Shown here one piece after another: positions 17,027 to 26,225 of a DNA stretch of 35,524 nucleotides. The notes beneath the pieces were generated by a model, which saw nothing but the letters and a program-made list of their open reading frames with translations, had not been told where the DNA came from and ran no database searches. Numbering within the stretch: the stretch's first letter is position 1; each line of letters starts with the position of its first letter. This DNA comes from Candidatus Zipacnadia bacterium (GTDB taxonomy: Bacteria; Armatimonadota; Zipacnadia; Zipacnadales; Zipacnadaceae): contig JALGTU010000011.1 in assembly GCA_029821195.1 (NCBI GenBank), positions 1 through 35,524 on the forward strand, written 5' to 3'. Both the position numbers and the translations under genes were made by a program.

Positions 17027-17064
17027 TGCTATTCCAACCCACTGGATTGGGAAGAACTGGGTCT

Positions 17065-17619
17065 TCAACGCCTGCGGAGGTGTTTACGGTCTTTCCCAAG
17101 TCGCAGGAAGCCGCGGCGGGCCAGATAGGTGAGTGCTCCGATCGCGGCGCCGACGACGATTACCACGATAGCGGCGATGAGTCCGCCGCTCCTCTCGGCC
17201 AGATGGTGCCCGATCGTTTGCAGTATCGTCGCGATGGTGTCAATGGCCAGCCCCACTTTCTGGGTGATGGAGGTGGGGATCTGCTGGTCGCCGGAAATGC
17301 TGCGGCGGGCCAGTCCGGTGACGATGGCATTGAGCAGGGCGGCAACTACCAGTGCGACCCCGCTGCCCAGGGCGGCGGACTTGAGCATTGACTTATAACT
17401 GGGCCGCCGGAGTTTGGCTTTGCGGCGGATGCGCAAACTGGCAGACCAATCCGCGCCGCAGTTGGGGCAGCGTAGTGCCGTCACGAGGATCTCCGTGCCG
17501 CAGTAGCAGGTGCGATACTGCTTGAGGCCGCACTCGGGGCAGATCCTGGTGCCCTCCGGCAGGGGCGTGCTGCACCAGTAACACTCTGTAACCAGATGGG
17601 AATCTGGGGATGCGGGCAT
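17065..17619 (-). CDS. zinc-ribbon membrane protein of unknown function
   Basis: A 184-residue protein with cysteine pairs at its N-terminus: C-x2-C (YWCST), C-x2-C (ICPECG), then CYCG and CPNCG, forming two zinc ribbons of the kind often found ahead of membrane domains. A basic linker (RIRRKAKLRR) leads to two hydrophobic segments at about 85-105 and 145-165, and the protein ends in a very basic tail (KDRKHLRRR). ATG 17619 overlaps the upstream glycosyltransferase stop as ATGA, and its own stop abuts the exosortase start region, so it belongs to the same transcript. The zinc ribbons should face the cytoplasm. I do not know a named family; a regulatory or assembly role for the exosortase cassette is only inferred from position. 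Confidence 0.78.
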   Translation of the reverse strand: MPASPDSHLVTECYWCSTPLPEGTRICPECGLKQYRTCYCGTEILVTALRCPNCGADWSASLRIRRKAKLRRPSYKSMLKSAALGSGVALVVAALLNAIVTGLARRSISGDQQIPTSITQKVGLAIDTIATILQTIGHHLAERSGGLIAAIVVIVVGAAIGALTYLARRGFLRLGKDRKHLRRR

Positions 17620-19304
17620 CAGCTTTCCGATTCAGATGAATTCACTGGTGGGGCGCTTTCTGGGGGGCTGATCTCGAAAGGCGCCGTCGGTATCTTGCGG
17701 AACAGCACCCACGAACCATCACCAATCCGCTCCTGGACGACGAAGCCATAGCGGGGGAGTATGTCCCGGACAATGGCTTCGCGCCACATTTGCGCCCACT
17801 GGCGGGTCCGCTCGGCAGTTTCGTTGCGGGCTATGGCTGGCGTCAACAGCATCCAGGGGATCTGGCCGACCTTTTCCTGGATGCGTTTGAGGTCCTGGGG
17901 TGACTTCGGTATCCAGATGGAAACCATATCGTTATGCCATGCGGAGAGCCAGGGGACATCGCAGATGATCGGTTCGCCCCCCAACTCCTTGGCCTCGCGT
18001 GTCCAGGTAACGAATTGCTCCCGGGTGGTGGTTTCTCCCGGCCCGGGCCGGGTAGTCAGCGAGAACAGCATCGGAATAATCTGGGAGAGCAGCAGGACGC
18101 TCACGGCTAGGGTGGTGTAGCGTCGTTGTTCGCGCAATCCCAGATTCTGGACAATGGGCAGGAATACCCGGTAGAAGAAAGCGGCGGCGATCAAAGTGAC
18201 GATGGGCGCGAGCGGATACAACAAGCGGGGGTCCGCCATAACTACTATCAGGGCCAGAAATACCAGCACGAACATCCCGTACAGCAAGTACCGGAGCCTT
18301 TCGAAGTTTCGGGTGCCCAGGGGCACCAGGATAGCGACAACGAAGAAGGCAGTCACGTAGGCCCCGCCCACCTTCGGCAGAACGCCATAGAGGGTGGCGA
18401 CGCCAGTGCGGAACTTCTCGTATATCTCTACGGGGTGCTGAAGGGCGTAAGTGGGCAAGGGGGTGAGCTTTTCGGGGAACGAGCGGTACAGGGTCATGCC
18501 CGGATTGGTCCGGGTAGTCATGATGGTCTCATACCAGCGCCAGGTAAAGAAGGGATTACCGCTGACGTTGTACATCCGGTAGCACCATGGTGCTATGATG
18601 ACTAGGAAGACGACGACCAGAACGATCATAGCTTGGGCGCGTTGGCGGCGTTCGGAAACATAGTACAAGTATACCAGGATGGGAATGAGTATGATGGCCC
18701 ACAGGTACTTAGTCAGATAGATCAAGGCCAACAGGAGTCCGGCGGCGGCGGCGAGCAGCGGCCGGTATTCCCGGTGCTGTGCGTACTGGTATAGCACCAT
18801 AAGCAGACCGGTGACTAACAAGGCCAGCAGGTGCACTTCCAGCCCGGAGATGCTGTAGCCGAGCATAGCGATGTTGGTGACGTACAGGGCCACCGCCAGC
18901 CAGGCAACGCGGCTGTCGAAGAGCCACAGGGCAAATATCAAGATGAGCGGGATGGTGAGCAGGAAGGGAATGCCGCTGGCCAGAGCAACGGCGCGGTCGT
19001 TCATTCCCACGGTGTGCATAACCACCGAGATCAGCCAGGGATGGATGGGGGGATAGGTCAGGTCGGGATGACGCTCCAAGCTCAGTTGGCGTGTCAGGCT
19101 CAGCGGCTTGATGAAATTGGTGGTAAACCCTTCGCCCTGGGCGATGTTCCGGCCGATTTGGGCATAGTCCATGGCGTTGACGTCGGTGAGGCCTTTGAAC
19201 TGTCCGGCCATAAACACCAGGTACACAAATATCAGCGCCAACGCCAGCAGCAGATAGATAACGATCTGGGGTGCTCGCTCCTGCCAGGTCATATCTGCTC
19301 TCAT
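17619..19304 (-). CDS. PMT/ArnT-like membrane glycosyltransferase
   Basis: A 561-residue polytopic protein of the GT-C (PMT_2) class, first gene of the exosortase transcript. The first exported loop has the family pattern DVNAMDYAQIGRNIAQGEGF, then HPDLTYPPIHPWL. About ten hydrophobic segments follow to about residue 420, then a soluble domain. ATG 19304 is chosen over longer in-frame starts because GGAGGG lies about nine bases upstream and the preceding in-frame residues look non-coding (proline-rich, no helix). Its stop overlaps the zinc-ribbon start. It is similar in layout, though not closely in sequence, to the glycosyltransferase at 13902, so the cassette is flanked by two such enzymes. 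Donor and acceptor are unknown. Confidence 0.85.
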   Translation of the reverse strand: MRADMTWQERAPQIVIYLLLALALIFVYLVFMAGQFKGLTDVNAMDYAQIGRNIAQGEGFTTNFIKPLSLTRQLSLERHPDLTYPPIHPWLISVVMHTVGMNDRAVALASGIPFLLTIPLILIFALWLFDSRVAWLAVALYVTNIAMLGYSISGLEVHLLALLVTGLLMVLYQYAQHREYRPLLAAAAGLLLALIYLTKYLWAIILIPILVYLYYVSERRQRAQAMIVLVVVFLVIIAPWCYRMYNVSGNPFFTWRWYETIMTTRTNPGMTLYRSFPEKLTPLPTYALQHPVEIYEKFRTGVATLYGVLPKVGGAYVTAFFVVAILVPLGTRNFERLRYLLYGMFVLVFLALIVVMADPRLLYPLAPIVTLIAAAFFYRVFLPIVQNLGLREQRRYTTLAVSVLLLSQIIPMLFSLTTRPGPGETTTREQFVTWTREAKELGGEPIICDVPWLSAWHNDMVSIWIPKSPQDLKRIQEKVGQIPWMLLTPAIARNETAERTRQWAQMWREAIVRDILPRYGFVVQERIGDGSWVLFRKIPTAPFEISPPESAPPVNSSESES

Positions 19305-19441
19305 TAGTGCACCCTCCGGTAGGTCCCGGTTGCGGACTGGGGGTGGGGGTTGGAAGTCGGGCCCACCGACCGCAGCCCGGGCCAGACCCGAGCTGGTGTC
19401 GAACAGAATGAGACCGTTCTCGGGTGCTTTGATGCAAAACG

Positions 19442-19468
19442 CCCGCTTCCACACCCAGGAAAGCGGGG
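19442..19468 (-). terminator. rho-independent-like terminator after spoVS
   Basis: Read on the minus strand, CCCCGCTTTCC pairs with GGAAGCGGG around a 7-base loop, with one bulge, and is followed by CGTTTT. It sits about 50 bases after the spoVS stop and before the glycosyltransferase start, so it would end the recA/rny/spoVS transcript. Confidence 0.5.
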
Positions 19469-19515
19469 CACAGTGATCTCAGTCGCGGTGCCGATCCGCA
19501 GCCAGTGGGGTGTGA

Positions 19516-19782
19516 TCAATGCCCCCGTGGTTCGACGAACAGTTTGATAGCGGTGCGTTCATTACCATTAATGATCACGTCAACGAAGGCCGGATAGCAG
19601 ATTAAGTCTATCCCCGAAGGGGCGAGGAAGCCCCGGGCGATGGCCAACGCCTTAATGGCCTGGTTCAGGGCACCGGCGCCGATGGTTTGCATCTCGCAGC
19701 GATTCTCTTCCCGGATGGTCCCGGCCAGCGCTCCGGCAACCTTGTTGGGATCGGACTTGGATCCTACCTTCAGAAGAGCCAC
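19516..19782 (-). CDS. spoVS: stage V sporulation protein S (SpoVS, Alba-like)
   Basis: A small 88-residue Alba-fold protein, nearly canonical: KVGSKSDPNKVAGALAG, IGAGALNQAIKALAIARGF, APSGIDLICYPAF and ERTAIKLFVEPR. In Bacillus it is needed for a late sporulation step; homologs occur in non-sporulating Deinococcus-Thermus and other phyla and are thought to bind nucleic acid. The start is GTG 19782, with GGGGGA five bases upstream; it matches the family N-terminus (M-x-x-LKV) better than ATG 19812. It lies downstream of ymdB, a common arrangement. Its presence alone does not show that the organism makes spores. Confidence 0.95.
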   Translation of the reverse strand: MALLKVGSKSDPNKVAGALAGTIREENRCEMQTIGAGALNQAIKALAIARGFLAPSGIDLICYPAFVDVIINGNERTAIKLFVEPRGH

Positions 19783-19964
19783 CGCTACTCCCCCTTTTTC
19801 TGCTGTCTGCATTTGCCTCTTACCTCACCAGTGGAGGTAGCTACGTGCATTTGTGCTAGGATTGTTGTGCGTAGTAAGCCGATGTTCAGTATAATGTAGA
19901 GCACATTGAACAGGTTGTGCCGGGTGCAATCGGTCCTCAGCGATTGCTCATGTCATACGGTGCC
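19783..19964 (-). other. intergenic region between ymdB and spoVS
   Basis: No gene was recognised. On the minus strand a small stem, TACCTC...GAGGTA (around 19823-19841), lies in the spoVS leader. A TATACT box near 19890 has no convincing -35, so a separate spoVS promoter is possible but not supported. Confidence 0.3.
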
Positions 19965-20762
19965 TTATGGCTCGGGATGCCGGGAAGCAATACTTATCCG
20001 TGTTATCGCCTGGGCCACGCCATTAGCACGATTACATTGTATCACTACCGCCGATATTAGACAAGGCCCGTGCTTGGGTACTTCAAAGCGCTGAGGCAGG
20101 CGGTTGACGAATCTGTTGATTATTACCTCCTTTTTGGCGCCGATGACCGTATCGAGCGGGCCGGTCATGCCACAGTCGGTTATGTAAGCACTGCCGCCGG
20201 CTAGGATCTGTTCGTCGCTGGTTTGCACGTGTGTATGCGTACCGATGACGGCAGTGACCTGGCCGTCGAGAAAGAAGCCCATAGCGCGTTTCTCGGAGGT
20301 GGCCTCGGCGTGGAAGTCAACGATTATTACATCGGCTTGCGGCGCCAGGTTCTTAATCTCCTGCTCACCGCGGCGGAAGGGGCAGTCAACGGGGTCCATA
20401 AAGGTGCGCCCCAGGAGGTTGAGCACGCCTACTTTGGTGCCGTCGGCCGCCTGATAGACTGCGGCGCCTCGGCCCGGGGCTCCCGGAGGGTAATTGGCCG
20501 GGCGTAGGACGCGCGGGTGGCGGTCGAGGAGCTCGTAGGCTTCGCGCTGCGCCCAGATATGGTTGCCGGAGGTCAGGCAGTCAACACCGGCGGTGAAGAG
20601 TTCCTGGGCGGTCGGGGAGGTCAGCCCTTTGCCCCCGGCGGCGTTTTCGCCGTTGGCAATGACGAAGTCAACATTATGTTCGTGAACCAGGCCGGGTAGC
20701 CCATCAGTCAGGCCTGTGCGTCCGACCCGGCCCACAACGTCACCGATGAAGAGTATATTCAA
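19965..20762 (-). CDS. ymdB: YmdB-type metallophosphoesterase (2',3'-cyclic nucleotide phosphodiesterase)
   Basis: A 265-residue calcineurin-like phosphoesterase of the YmdB/TIGR00282 group. Metal-ligand motifs appear in order: GDVVGR with D8, NGEN, SGNHIW, DFHAEATSEK and GTHTHVQTSD. In Bacillus, YmdB hydrolyses cyclic nucleotides and influences RNA levels and the biofilm/motility decision. The start is TTG 20762, with AGGAGA seven bases upstream. It lies 59 bases after RNase Y, the conserved rny-ymdB arrangement, consistent with linked roles in RNA turnover. Length matches the family. Confidence 0.95.
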   Translation of the reverse strand: MNILFIGDVVGRVGRTGLTDGLPGLVHEHNVDFVIANGENAAGGKGLTSPTAQELFTAGVDCLTSGNHIWAQREAYELLDRHPRVLRPANYPPGAPGRGAAVYQAADGTKVGVLNLLGRTFMDPVDCPFRRGEQEIKNLAPQADVIIVDFHAEATSEKRAMGFFLDGQVTAVIGTHTHVQTSDEQILAGGSAYITDCGMTGPLDTVIGAKKEVIINRFVNRLPQRFEVPKHGPCLISAVVIQCNRANGVAQAITRISIASRHPEP

Positions 20763-20821
20763 ACTGCGTTCTCCTGGCCAAGATTATTGGCTAAGCAGGC
20801 ATCCTGCGGCGGTAGGGGCGG

Positions 20822-22390
20822 TTATTTGGCGTATTCGATAGCCCGGGTTTCCCGGATGACGGTGACTCTGATTTGTCCTGGATAGTTCATCTCCTGCTCA
20901 ATGCGCCCGGCCATGTCGCGAGCGAGCTCGTAGGTGGACAGATCGCTGATGTCTTCGGGTTTGACCAGGACGCGGATCTCGCGCCCGGCGTGGATGGCGT
21001 AGACTTTTTCCACGCCGGCGAAGGCCATAGCGATGTCCTCTAAGCTCTCGAGCCGTTTCAGGTAGTTTTCCAGCGTTTCGCGGCGTGCTCCGGGGCGCGC
21101 GGCGGAGATGGCGTCGGCGGCCTGCACGAGGGCGGCTTCGACCGACTCCAAATCAACTTCGCCGTGATGGGCGGCGACGGCGTGGATCACTTCCTCGCGT
21201 TCGCCGTGGGTCCGGCAAATCTCCGCACCGATCTGGGCGTGAGTGCCTTCGCGCTCGAAGTCAATGGCTTTGCCGATGTCGTGGAGCAGTCCAGCGCGGC
21301 GGGCTAAGGCCACACGGGCGCCGATTTCACCAGCCATGGCCCCGGCCAGGTGGGAGACCTCGATGGAGTGGCGCAGGACGTTTTGCCCGAAACTGGTGCG
21401 GAACTGGAGTTTACCCAGCAGGCGGACAATTTCCGGATGGACGCCGGTAACGCCGGTTTCGAGGGTAGCAGCCTCGCCGGCTTCGCGGATGCGGGTCTCG
21501 ATGGTTTGTTGGGCCTTTTCGATCATCTCTTCGATACGTCCGGGATGGATGCGCCCGTCGCGGATCAGATTCTCCAGGGCGACTCGGGCCACCTCACGGC
21601 GCACGGGGTCAAAGGCGCTGAGCACTACTGCTTCGGGCGTATCGTCCACAATCAGGTCAACGCCGCTGAGCTGTTCAAAGTGGCGAATATTGCGGCCTTC
21701 ACGGCCGATTATCCGGCCTTTCATGTCGTCGCTGGACAATGGCACCACCGAGACCGTGGTCTCGCTGGTGTGGTCAACGGCGCAGCGCTGGATGGCCTGG
21801 ACGATAGTATTGCGGGCGAGCCGTTCGGCCTGTTCTTCGGCTTGCTGCTGGCTACGTTGGATGAACTGCAGTCGCTCCTGGCGCAGTTCTTCGTTGAGCC
21901 GATCGAGCAGCTCCTGGCGCGCCTCGCTGCGGCTGAGCGCGGCGATTCGCTCGAGTTCTTCGAACTGTTGGACAGTGAGCTCTTCGATCTGTTGCCGCTG
22001 CTGTTCGAGCTGCTCTTCGCGGCCACTCAGGTCCTTGCTCAGTCTGTCCAGTTCTCTTTGGCGGGTGTCAATAATGTCTTCGCGCTGCTCGAGACGGCGC
22101 TTGGTCTTTTCCAGCTCGGCGCGTTGCTCCTCGACTTCCTGTTCGACCTTCTGGCGGACCTGGAGTATTTTCTCCTTGGCGGCCACTTCTGTCTCACGCT
22201 GGCTGGTTTCGAGCTGCTTGCGGGCTTCCGCGACGCGCTGCTCGGCTTCCTGCTGGGTATTGTTTAGCTGTTGGCGCAGCCGCAGGACGCGCTGAAGCAG
22301 GAATAGGAACAAAACCAACGCTACGAAGCCGGTTATCAGTACAGCCATTGTGTTTAGGTAGAGTATATGTGAAAGGGTCTCCAACGTCAT
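20822..22390 (-). CDS. rny: ribonuclease Y
   Basis: A membrane-anchored endoribonuclease that starts mRNA decay. The 522-residue protein has one N-terminal membrane helix (about 10-35), a long charged coiled coil (about 35-200), a KH RNA-binding domain with [19 protein letters not shown], and an HD catalytic domain with [12 protein letters not shown]-terminal region ends in [16 protein letters not shown], typical of the family. ATG 22390 is chosen because GGAGG lies eight bases upstream and the in-frame GTG at 22399 falls within that site. It sits between recX and ymdB. Confidence 0.97.
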   Translation of the reverse strand: MTLETLSHILYLNTMAVLITGFVALVLFLFLLQRVLRLRQQLNNTQQEAEQRVAEARKQLETSQRETEVAAKEKILQVRQKVEQEVEEQRAELEKTKRRLEQREDIIDTRQRELDRLSKDLSGREEQLEQQRQQIEELTVQQFEELERIAALSRSEARQELLDRLNEELRQERLQFIQRSQQQAEEQAERLARNTIVQAIQRCAVDHTSETTVSVVPLSSDDMKGRIIGREGRNIRHFEQLSGVDLIVDDTPEAVVLSAFDPVRREVARVALENLIRDGRIHPGRIEEMIEKAQQTIETRIREAGEAATLETGVTGVHPEIVRLLGKLQFRTSFGQNVLRHSIEVSHLAGAMAGEIGARVALARRAGLLHDIGKAIDFEREGTHAQIGAEICRTHGEREEVIHAVAAHHGEVDLESVEAALVQAADAISAARPGARRETLENYLKRLESLEDIAMAFAGVEKVYAIHAGREIRVLVKPEDISDLSTYELARDMAGRIEQEMNYPGQIRVTVIRETRAIEYAK

Positions 22391-22523
22391 AGGGAGCACC
22401 TCCAGTTTCGTTTATGGGCCTAGATGTGGCGCTTGCTGCTTGCAGCAGTGTGTCTCCCCGACCGATTGCCCGAGGAGCCACCGGGCCGGGCGGACTGCCG
22501 TCTGCGACGGTGCTGGTGCCAGG

Positions 22524-22539
22524 ACCGGTGACCACCGGT
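22524..22539 (-). terminator. short palindrome at the end of recX
   Basis: ACCGGTG and CACCGGT, separated by two bases, form a 7-bp stem overlapping the recX stop codon. There is no U-tract, so full termination is doubtful; it may protect or attenuate the transcript between recX and rny, which are 148 bases apart. Confidence 0.3.
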
Positions 22540-23234
22540 TAGCGGTCGTCGGTGAGCAGCTCGTCAATAACCTCGACAATCAGGGCATGCGGAAATCCGC
22601 GGCGCTGCAGATAGCTGTACAGACGGCGGCGTTGTACCGTTGGCTCAAGCCCACCCAGATGGCGCATCTGCTGGTGGGCGGCTTGCTCGGAATGGTGGCG
22701 CTCGTCGTAGTCAGCCAGCTCCTGCTCGATCACAGCTTGGGCGGCTTCCCGATCCACGCCGGCCTGTTCGATCTTACGGAGAATGGCCTGCTTGCTCAGG
22801 TGCTTGCTGCGGGCTAGGCTCCTGGCCATCTGCCGGGCGAACTCTTCGTCATTGATGTGCCCCTGGGCCTGGAGCTGTTCGATAACCCGTTGGACTGATT
22901 CGTCCGGTAGTCCTTTGATGCGCAGGCGCCGGATCAACTCGTGCCGAGTACGGGCGCGATGCTCCAGGAGATTCAGGGCTGCCCGCTGCGTCTGGCTATC
23001 CTGTTCGGCCGCGACTATCTGCGCGAGCCGCTGCGTGGTTACTGGCTCACCGAGCCGTAGTTGTAGCTTGACCATCACCTCCTCGCTTACGCCGGTGGCA
23101 AACTCGTCGTTGACGAATATCGCATAGCGATGCGGGTTGCGTTTTTGTGGCTTAATGGCAGTAACTCGCGGCGTGTTGTCCACTGCCAGGTTGCCCCCTG
23201 AGTGGCCGCTGCTCTTGTTATTGCTCGGACTCAT
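22539..23234 (-). CDS. recX: RecX recombination regulator
   Basis: A 231-residue protein made of repeated three-helix modules that binds and modulates RecA filaments. Recognisable segments are [48 protein letters not shown] and [15 protein letters not shown]. An N-terminal extension of about 30 residues precedes the conserved core. The start at 23234 overlaps the recA 3' end by 17 bases; overlap of recA and recX is common and suggests coupled translation. A somewhat later start cannot be excluded. Identity is supported by both motifs and position. Confidence 0.9.
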   Translation of the reverse strand: MSPSNNKSSGHSGGNLAVDNTPRVTAIKPQKRNPHRYAIFVNDEFATGVSEEVMVKLQLRLGEPVTTQRLAQIVAAEQDSQTQRAALNLLEHRARTRHELIRRLRIKGLPDESVQRVIEQLQAQGHINDEEFARQMARSLARSKHLSKQAILRKIEQAGVDREAAQAVIEQELADYDERHHSEQAAHQQMRHLGGLEPTVQRRRLYSYLQRRGFPHALIVEVIDELLTDDR

Positions 23235-24273
23235 CGGACTCTGATTCGGCCCGAGCTGGCGCGGCGAGTGGCGTCAGGCCGTGCGCTTCGCGTATGCTTG
23301 CCTCCAATGTGGCACGGATGTCGTCGTGCTCAGCCAGGAACTGTACGGCATTATCGCGGCCCTGGCCGATGCTTTCGTCGTTGTAGCTGTACCAGCTTCC
23401 TGACTTCTCCACCAGCTTCAGCTCGACGGCCTCATCGAGGATGCAGCCCTCCTGGGATATACCCTCGCCATAGATGATGTCAAATTCACAGCGCTTGAAG
23501 GGTGGGGCGACCTTATTCTTGACCACGCGGATGTTGATGCGCCGGCCGATTGACTCCGTCGCGCGCTTGATGCTCTCGCGCGGGCCCAGATGCAGGCGGA
23601 CCGAAGACCAGAACTTCAGGGCGCGTCCCCCCGGAGTGGTCTCGGGATTGCCGAACATAACGCCAATCTTTTCCCGGATCTGGTTGATGAAGACCACGAT
23701 GGCATTGCTCTGGGAGACCGAGCCACTGATTTTGCGCAGGGCCTGGCTCATCAGCCGGGCCTGCAAGCCAACGTGGCTATCGCCCATTTCGCCTTCGAGC
23801 TCCGCGCGGGGCACCAGGGCGGCCACCGAGTCTATGACGATGACGTCCAAGGCGCCGCTGCGGATGAGGGTGTCACAGATATCCAGCGCCTGCTCGCCGG
23901 TGTCGGGTTGGGAGACGAGCAGGTCGTCGAGGTCCACGCCCAGATTCTCGGCATACTCACGGGCGAAGGCATGTTCGGCGTCAATAAACGCGCCGGTGCC
24001 GCCAAGCTTCTGGGCTTCGGCCAGCACGTGCAGGGCCAGAGTGGTCTTGCCCGAGCCTTCACTGCCGTATATCTCGACAGTGCGGCCCCGCGGCAGCCCC
24101 CCCACGCCCAGGGCGATGTCCAGGGACAGCGCCCCAGTGGGAATGACGTCAATGGCCAGGTTCGTGGGTGCTTCGCCCAGCCGCATTACTGCCCCTTCGC
24201 CAAACTGTTTGCGGATCTGGGTTACCGCCAAGTCGAGAGCCTTGCTCTTATCGTCGCCTTTTTTGTCCGCCAT
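23218..24273 (-). CDS. recA: recombinase RecA
   Basis: An ATP-dependent strand-exchange protein and SOS co-protease, 351 residues from this start. Walker [10 protein letters not shown] is at 70-78; the polymer and DNA-binding signatures [33 protein letters not shown] and QALRKISG are intact, as is [22 protein letters not shown]. The acidic C-terminal tail (ESESDESEQ) is typical. Three clustered starts exist: GTG 24282, ATG 24279 and ATG 24273; the last gives the usual MADKK beginning. No intein is present. No LexA-like box was recognised nearby; transcription may come from the operon promoter at 26590-26618. Confidence 0.98.
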   Translation of the reverse strand: MADKKGDDKSKALDLAVTQIRKQFGEGAVMRLGEAPTNLAIDVIPTGALSLDIALGVGGLPRGRTVEIYGSEGSGKTTLALHVLAEAQKLGGTGAFIDAEHAFAREYAENLGVDLDDLLVSQPDTGEQALDICDTLIRSGALDVIVIDSVAALVPRAELEGEMGDSHVGLQARLMSQALRKISGSVSQSNAIVVFINQIREKIGVMFGNPETTPGGRALKFWSSVRLHLGPRESIKRATESIGRRINIRVVKNKVAPPFKRCEFDIIYGEGISQEGCILDEAVELKLVEKSGSWYSYNDESIGQGRDNAVQFLAEHDDIRATLEASIREAHGLTPLAAPARAESESDESEQ

Positions 24274-24313
24274 TGTCATCACATCCCTTCGGGCAGGTTA
24301 TGCCTCGCCACGA

Positions 24314-24907
24314 CTACTGGCCGGGGTTCTCCCCGGTAAGGTCAAGTCGCGCCAGTTCCGTGTAGACCGGTGGTTGTCCCGGCTGCAGGTCACTGCGCAT
24401 CAGCACAAAGTGATCTACCGGCATCGGGCCGACCACGCGGTCAGCCAGGCGGTCCAGTTGCGCCGTCAGCTCGCTGAAGTTATGCCCACCGCGTACTCGG
24501 CCCAGCGTCAGATGGGGGACGAAGTCGCGCTTTTCTCGCCGGCTCAACTTCGCCTGGGCCAGGGCGCGATCCAGCTCGGTACCCAGGTGGCCCAGTTCGG
24601 CAGCGCCGTCGGTGCAGCCCAGCCAGATCACCCGGGGCCGGCGGGTGTGGGGAAAGGCGCCGACGGTCGCGACGGTGACCCGGTGGACCGGGCACGACTG
24701 AGCGACTTGCTCGGCGACTTCCGCCAGCTTGGGCACGCGGTTCTCGGGCGTATCACCCAGGAACTTCAGGGTAAAGTGCATGTTCTGCGGCCTGGTCCAG
24801 CCGATCTTGATCTCGTCGCAGGCGCACTCCTGTTGCAGCTCCCGGGCGGCAGCCCGGATCTCGTCCGGCAAGGGCACCGCGAAGAACAGCCGCAGCGTCT
24901 CAGGCAA
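24314..24907 (-). CDS. thpR: RNA 2',3'-cyclic phosphodiesterase (2H phosphoesterase, LigT/ThpR)
   Basis: A 197-residue member of the two-histidine phosphoesterase superfamily. The paired catalytic motifs are H44-F-T-L and H132-L-T-L, about 88 residues apart as expected. Enzymes of this type open 2',3'-cyclic phosphates at RNA ends. The start is TTG 24907, with GAGGGTG about seven bases upstream; it overlaps the cinA stop by eight bases, indicating coupling. The cinA-thpR-recA order is frequent in this kind of operon. The biological substrate is not fixed for most homologs. Confidence 0.92.
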   Translation of the reverse strand: MPETLRLFFAVPLPDEIRAAARELQQECACDEIKIGWTRPQNMHFTLKFLGDTPENRVPKLAEVAEQVAQSCPVHRVTVATVGAFPHTRRPRVIWLGCTDGAAELGHLGTELDRALAQAKLSRREKRDFVPHLTLGRVRGGHNFSELTAQLDRLADRVVGPMPVDHFVLMRSDLQPGQPPVYTELARLDLTGENPGQ

Positions 24908-26150
24908 GGCCCAGCACCCTCTTTCTGACCAGGTTCAGCGCCATCTGCGAGACGCGCCGCTTGAACTGGCTGCGCGTCCCCGGCCAATCAAATTGCCGGA
25001 TAACTCCCCCGGACTCGTCGTCCACCGCGATGTAGACCCGCCCCACCGGCTTCTCGGGGGTCCCCCCGTCGGGCCCGGCAATACCGGTCACGGCCAGCGC
25101 GTAATCGGCAGCGCTGGCCAAGCGGGCGCCCTGGGCCATCGCTTGAGCACATTCTGCGCTAACTGCGCCGTGCCTGGCGATGAGCTCAGGCTCTACCGCG
25201 AGCAGGCGCTGCTTGGATTCGTTGCTGTAGGTCACGTAACCGTTGAGGAAATAGCGCGAGCTACCCGGCACATCGGTGATGCGGCTGGCAATCAGCCCGC
25301 CGGTGCAGCTTTCGGCAATCGCCAGGGTTGCGCCCGCCGCCAGTAGCGCCTGGCCGAGGGCCACTTCCATCGTCTCGTGGTCCACGCCGTAGACGTGCTC
25401 GGCAAGCCGCTGGCGGACGAGCTGCTCGAGGCTACCCAGCTTCTTGTTGGCCTCGGACTGTGATTCGGCCTTAGTCCACATCCGCACGCGTACTTCCCCA
25501 GGGGAGGCATACAGGGCGAGGGCAGGATCGGTTTGATTGTCCAGAATGTCGGCGAGTTGCTCGGCCGCGGTGGACTCACCGATGTCAGCGAGGCGCAGGG
25601 AGCGGGTGAATAAGGGCACATCGCCTCGCTCGTGGAGTTGGTCGCGTAGGTAGGGCATCACGTGGCTGTGCATCATCTCGCGCATCTCGGGCGGCGGGCC
25701 CGGGACGGCAATTAGCGTGGAGCCTTCGTGCTCCACGAGAATTCCCGGGGCAGTGCCGACGGGGTTATCCAGAAGCTGGCCGCCACGGGGCACCTGGCAC
25801 TGCTTGAGATTATTCTCGGTGACCGTCCGGTGACGCTGGGCGAAGAACTGGCGGAGGTGCTGCTCGGCGCCCGGGACGGTTTGCAGGGCGCGGCTGGTGA
25901 CCTGGGCGAGAGCCTCGCGGGTGAGGTCATCAGGAGTGGGACCCAGGCCACCACAGACGATGACGACGTCACTACGGCGCATCGCCGCCCCCAGGACCTG
26001 GACGATGCGGCCCAGATCGTCGTCTACCGTATGGCGCAGGTATACGTCAACCCCGATGGTGGTGAGCTCTCGGGATATGTAGGTGGCGTTGGTGTCGTCT
26101 ATTTCGCCTAACAGCAGCTCGGTCCCGATAGCGACGATTTCGGCTTTCAA
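24900..26150 (-). CDS. cinA: CinA-like protein (NMN deamidase / ADP-ribose pyrophosphatase)
   Basis: A 416-residue two-domain protein. The N-terminal molybdopterin-binding-like domain (about 1-170) shows AIGTELLLGEI, CGGLGPTPDDLT and AVPGPPPEM, and is linked to ADP-ribose or NAD-derivative hydrolysis. The C-terminal PncC-type domain (about 255-410) shows AESCTGGLIASRIT and GIAGPDGGTPEKPVG, which in this family deamidates NMN for NAD recycling. The start is TTG 26150, with only a weak ribosome site; a conserved MKAEIVAIGTELL start supports it. It is co-transcribed with thpR and recA, a known association with competence and recombination in Gram-positives. Confidence 0.95.
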   Translation of the reverse strand: MKAEIVAIGTELLLGEIDDTNATYISRELTTIGVDVYLRHTVDDDLGRIVQVLGAAMRRSDVVIVCGGLGPTPDDLTREALAQVTSRALQTVPGAEQHLRQFFAQRHRTVTENNLKQCQVPRGGQLLDNPVGTAPGILVEHEGSTLIAVPGPPPEMREMMHSHVMPYLRDQLHERGDVPLFTRSLRLADIGESTAAEQLADILDNQTDPALALYASPGEVRVRMWTKAESQSEANKKLGSLEQLVRQRLAEHVYGVDHETMEVALGQALLAAGATLAIAESCTGGLIASRITDVPGSSRYFLNGYVTYSNESKQRLLAVEPELIARHGAVSAECAQAMAQGARLASAADYALAVTGIAGPDGGTPEKPVGRVYIAVDDESGGVIRQFDWPGTRSQFKRRVSQMALNLVRKRVLGLA

Positions 26151-26225
26151 GGGCTTGCTCAGTCCTCAACTGCTGCCCGCCTATCGTCTGCCGTGCTCAG
26201 AACCTGATGGAGACGGCCCCGTTAG

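Noticed and set aside
21243-22295. Plus-strand open frame of about 350 residues opposite rny
   Set aside because: Serine/arginine-rich low-complexity translation typical of an antisense shadow of a coiled-coil gene.
24274-24313. LexA/SOS operator upstream of recA
   Set aside because: No GAAC-N4-GTTC or CTG-N10-CAG type palindrome was seen in the short gap; an operon promoter upstream of cinA explains expression better.
23474-24928. Plus-strand open frame of about 484 residues opposite recA and thpR
   Set aside because: Antisense to two certain genes, with no domain.
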